Assembly (NCBI GenBank): GCA_014529385.2
Contig: CM043962.1
Span: 125,410,470-125,474,469 of the forward strand
From: Adiantum capillus-veneris
Lineage: Eukaryota > Streptophyta > Polypodiopsida > Polypodiales > Pteridaceae
Direction of reading: 5' to 3'
Length of the DNA stretch: 64,000 nucleotides
The notes under the pieces are model-generated. The model worked only from the letters and a program-made list of their open reading frames with translations, searched no databases and was not told the DNA's origin. Position 1 is the first letter of the stretch; each line of letters begins with the position of its first letter. The translations under genes were made by a program, and so were the position numbers. Below are positions 62,870 to 64,000 of this stretch, one piece after another.

Positions 62870-63490
62870 TTACCCACCATTGATATCTTGGTTTGTCTCG
62901 ATCAAAATGGTGTGGTTGAGTTGCTGATGGGATGCATCAAGCTTCTTGCTTTCAAATGCAATTGGATGCTTGTCTTGTAACAGAACTGCTACAATAGCAC
63001 GGTCACTGGCATCGGTTTCCAAAACGAATGGTTTCAAAGGATCTACAATAGCTAGTATTGCAGCTATAGCTAATGCATCCTTGAGCGTATCAAAACTATG
63101 ATGTTGAGCGGGTCCCCACTGAAAAGATTTGCCTTTGACTTTAAGTTGGTTTGTCACGGGAACATCAATATTAGCATAGTTTTTAACGAACCTTTGATAA
63201 AAACTTGTAAATCTGTAACTCTTCTAGATTTTTAGGAGAAGGCCACTGCCAAATTTTATCCACTTTGAATTGATCCATATGTAGCCCATTAGCTGAAATA
63301 ACATGTCCAAGATAGTGAATTTCTTCTTTCAAAAAATCACACTTAGATTCCTTGGCATATAATTTTCTGTTCATAACAATTCGAACACCTACCTAGATGT
63401 TGTAAGTGTTCTTCTTCAGAAGCAATATAAACTAGAATGTCATCGAGAAAAACGATGACAAATTTGCCCTCTATAGTAAAAAGCATACAA
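62870..63490 (-). pseudogene. Minus-strand Ty3/gypsy RT end and RNase H start
   Basis: On the minus strand from 63476: F-V-I-V-F-L-D-D-I-L-V-Y, the intact RT catalytic motif. After a frame change comes [11 protein letters not shown], then Y-L-G-H-V-I-S-A-N-G. After another comes W-G-P-A-Q-H-H-S-F-D-T-L-K, then F-V-L-E-T-D-A-S-D with the first RNase H Asp, and P-I-A-F-E-S-K-K-L. At least two frameshifts and loss of the rest make it a relic. It may be part of G, but the link across B and the microsatellites is unproven. Confidence 0.82.
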
Positions 63491-64000
63491 CCCTAGAAGG
63501 GTGTGTGTCAGATGCTATTGTCTTAGGAGACAATTGTGATATTTTTAATGAAGAAGATGTCCCTAAGGATACCCAAAGCAAGAAAATAGCATCCACTAAA
63601 CCAGCACAGGTCGAAACGGCTGCAACACCATTTCAGTCGTAGAGTGTATGCTCAAAAGGATGATCGACATGATGAACAACATGCAAAAAGCACCTATGAG
63701 GGTACCAAGACAAGGAATACCTCAACAAGGACAACCAATTAGGCCACAAAAATGGTGTGCAATTGAGGGTACATGGACCAACCATGAAACCCGTGAGTGC
63801 TACTTCATACCAAAATATGATGGAAATGTTCAGTACGTGCCCATGAGGCCACAAGGACAACCCATGTACAGATATCAGCCTAATATGGCTCAAGCTCAAA
63901 GAACACCAATGGGTATGGAAATACCTCAATCTGTGTTGGGACAACAACCTCTGTACCCCAGACATAATGTAGTATCTGTAAAGTACATGCACTCAAAAGA
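63491..64000 (+). pseudogene. Gag fragment of a third A-like element, running off the window
   Basis: Plus strand: A-I-V-L-G-D-N-C-D-I-F-N aligns with A-L-Y-L-V-D-N-C-T-V-Y-G of A. A stop near 63640 is followed in another frame by K-W-C-A-I-E-G-T-W-T-N-H-E-T-R-E-C-Y-F and M-G-M-E-I-P-Q-S-V-L-G-Q-Q-P, counterparts of the A/B Pro/Gln-rich gag segment. It is clearly diverged from A and B, so it is another family or an old copy. It begins abruptly at the edge of the minus-strand RT fragment. Confidence 0.75.

Noticed and set aside
1-64000. Single-copy host plant genes
   Set aside because: Every coding signal that I can classify belongs to a retroelement; the unclassified stretches have no exon-like structure I could support.

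Overview
This window is nuclear DNA of a plant with a repeat-rich genome. It is made almost entirely of nested LTR retrotransposons. I found no host gene, no functional RNA gene and nothing bacterial. The plant call rests on chromodomain Ty3/gypsy elements, primer sites matching plant initiator tRNA-Met and tRNA-Asp, a MITE, and a tiny copia-type element whose core is an antisense plant initiator tRNA-Met. The species cannot be named from sequence alone.

Layout. The oldest layer is minus-strand Ty3/gypsy material ('F' and 'G'): F gag and protease at 255-1925, 18955-19031 and 41964-42348; an LTR-like stretch at about 42490-44060; and the end of a G polyprotein at 44124-44349. It was broken by a long-hairpin MITE (991-1436), by element A (1926-18954, plus, 17.0 kb, TSD CTCAA), by element D (19032-41963, plus, chromovirus with 2.7 kb LTRs, TSD TCGTG/CCGTG) and by element B (from 44350, plus, same family as A, 3' end lost at 60741). 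D's 3' LTR was itself entered by a 224-bp miniature element (27418-27641) and by element C (28208-40093, minus, 11.9 kb, TSD GGTTA). From 60742 to 64000 there are microsatellites, an LTR-like piece, a minus-strand RT-RNase H fragment and a plus-strand gag fragment of an A-like element.

A/B architecture. The order is LTR, tRNA-Asp primer site, palindrome-bearing leader, then one very long frame (novel N-terminal region, gag, short zinc knuckles, protease, RT, RNase H, integrase, a second retropepsin-like domain, Trp-rich repeats). After it come a second palindrome-bearing leader-like spacer, a roughly 1,100-codon accessory ORF ('ORF3'), a polypurine tract and the LTR. B keeps RT and RNase H; A lost exactly 675 codons of them in frame. 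C is a relative that keeps gag, protease, a degenerate second protease and Trp repeats but has no RT, RNase H or integrase.

Most notable observations. (1) A/B and C each carry a family-specific perfect palindrome with a CGCG centre, repeated at about 285-300 bp intervals within otherwise diverged sequence. In A/B the same array stands ahead of both long ORFs. (2) The miniature element contains all 75 nt of antisense mature tRNA-iMet, and its only two mismatches fall at positions 9 and 58, the m1G9 and m1A58 methylation sites. (3) A second retropepsin-like domain lies after integrase. These are readings by eye; no alignment or database search was run.
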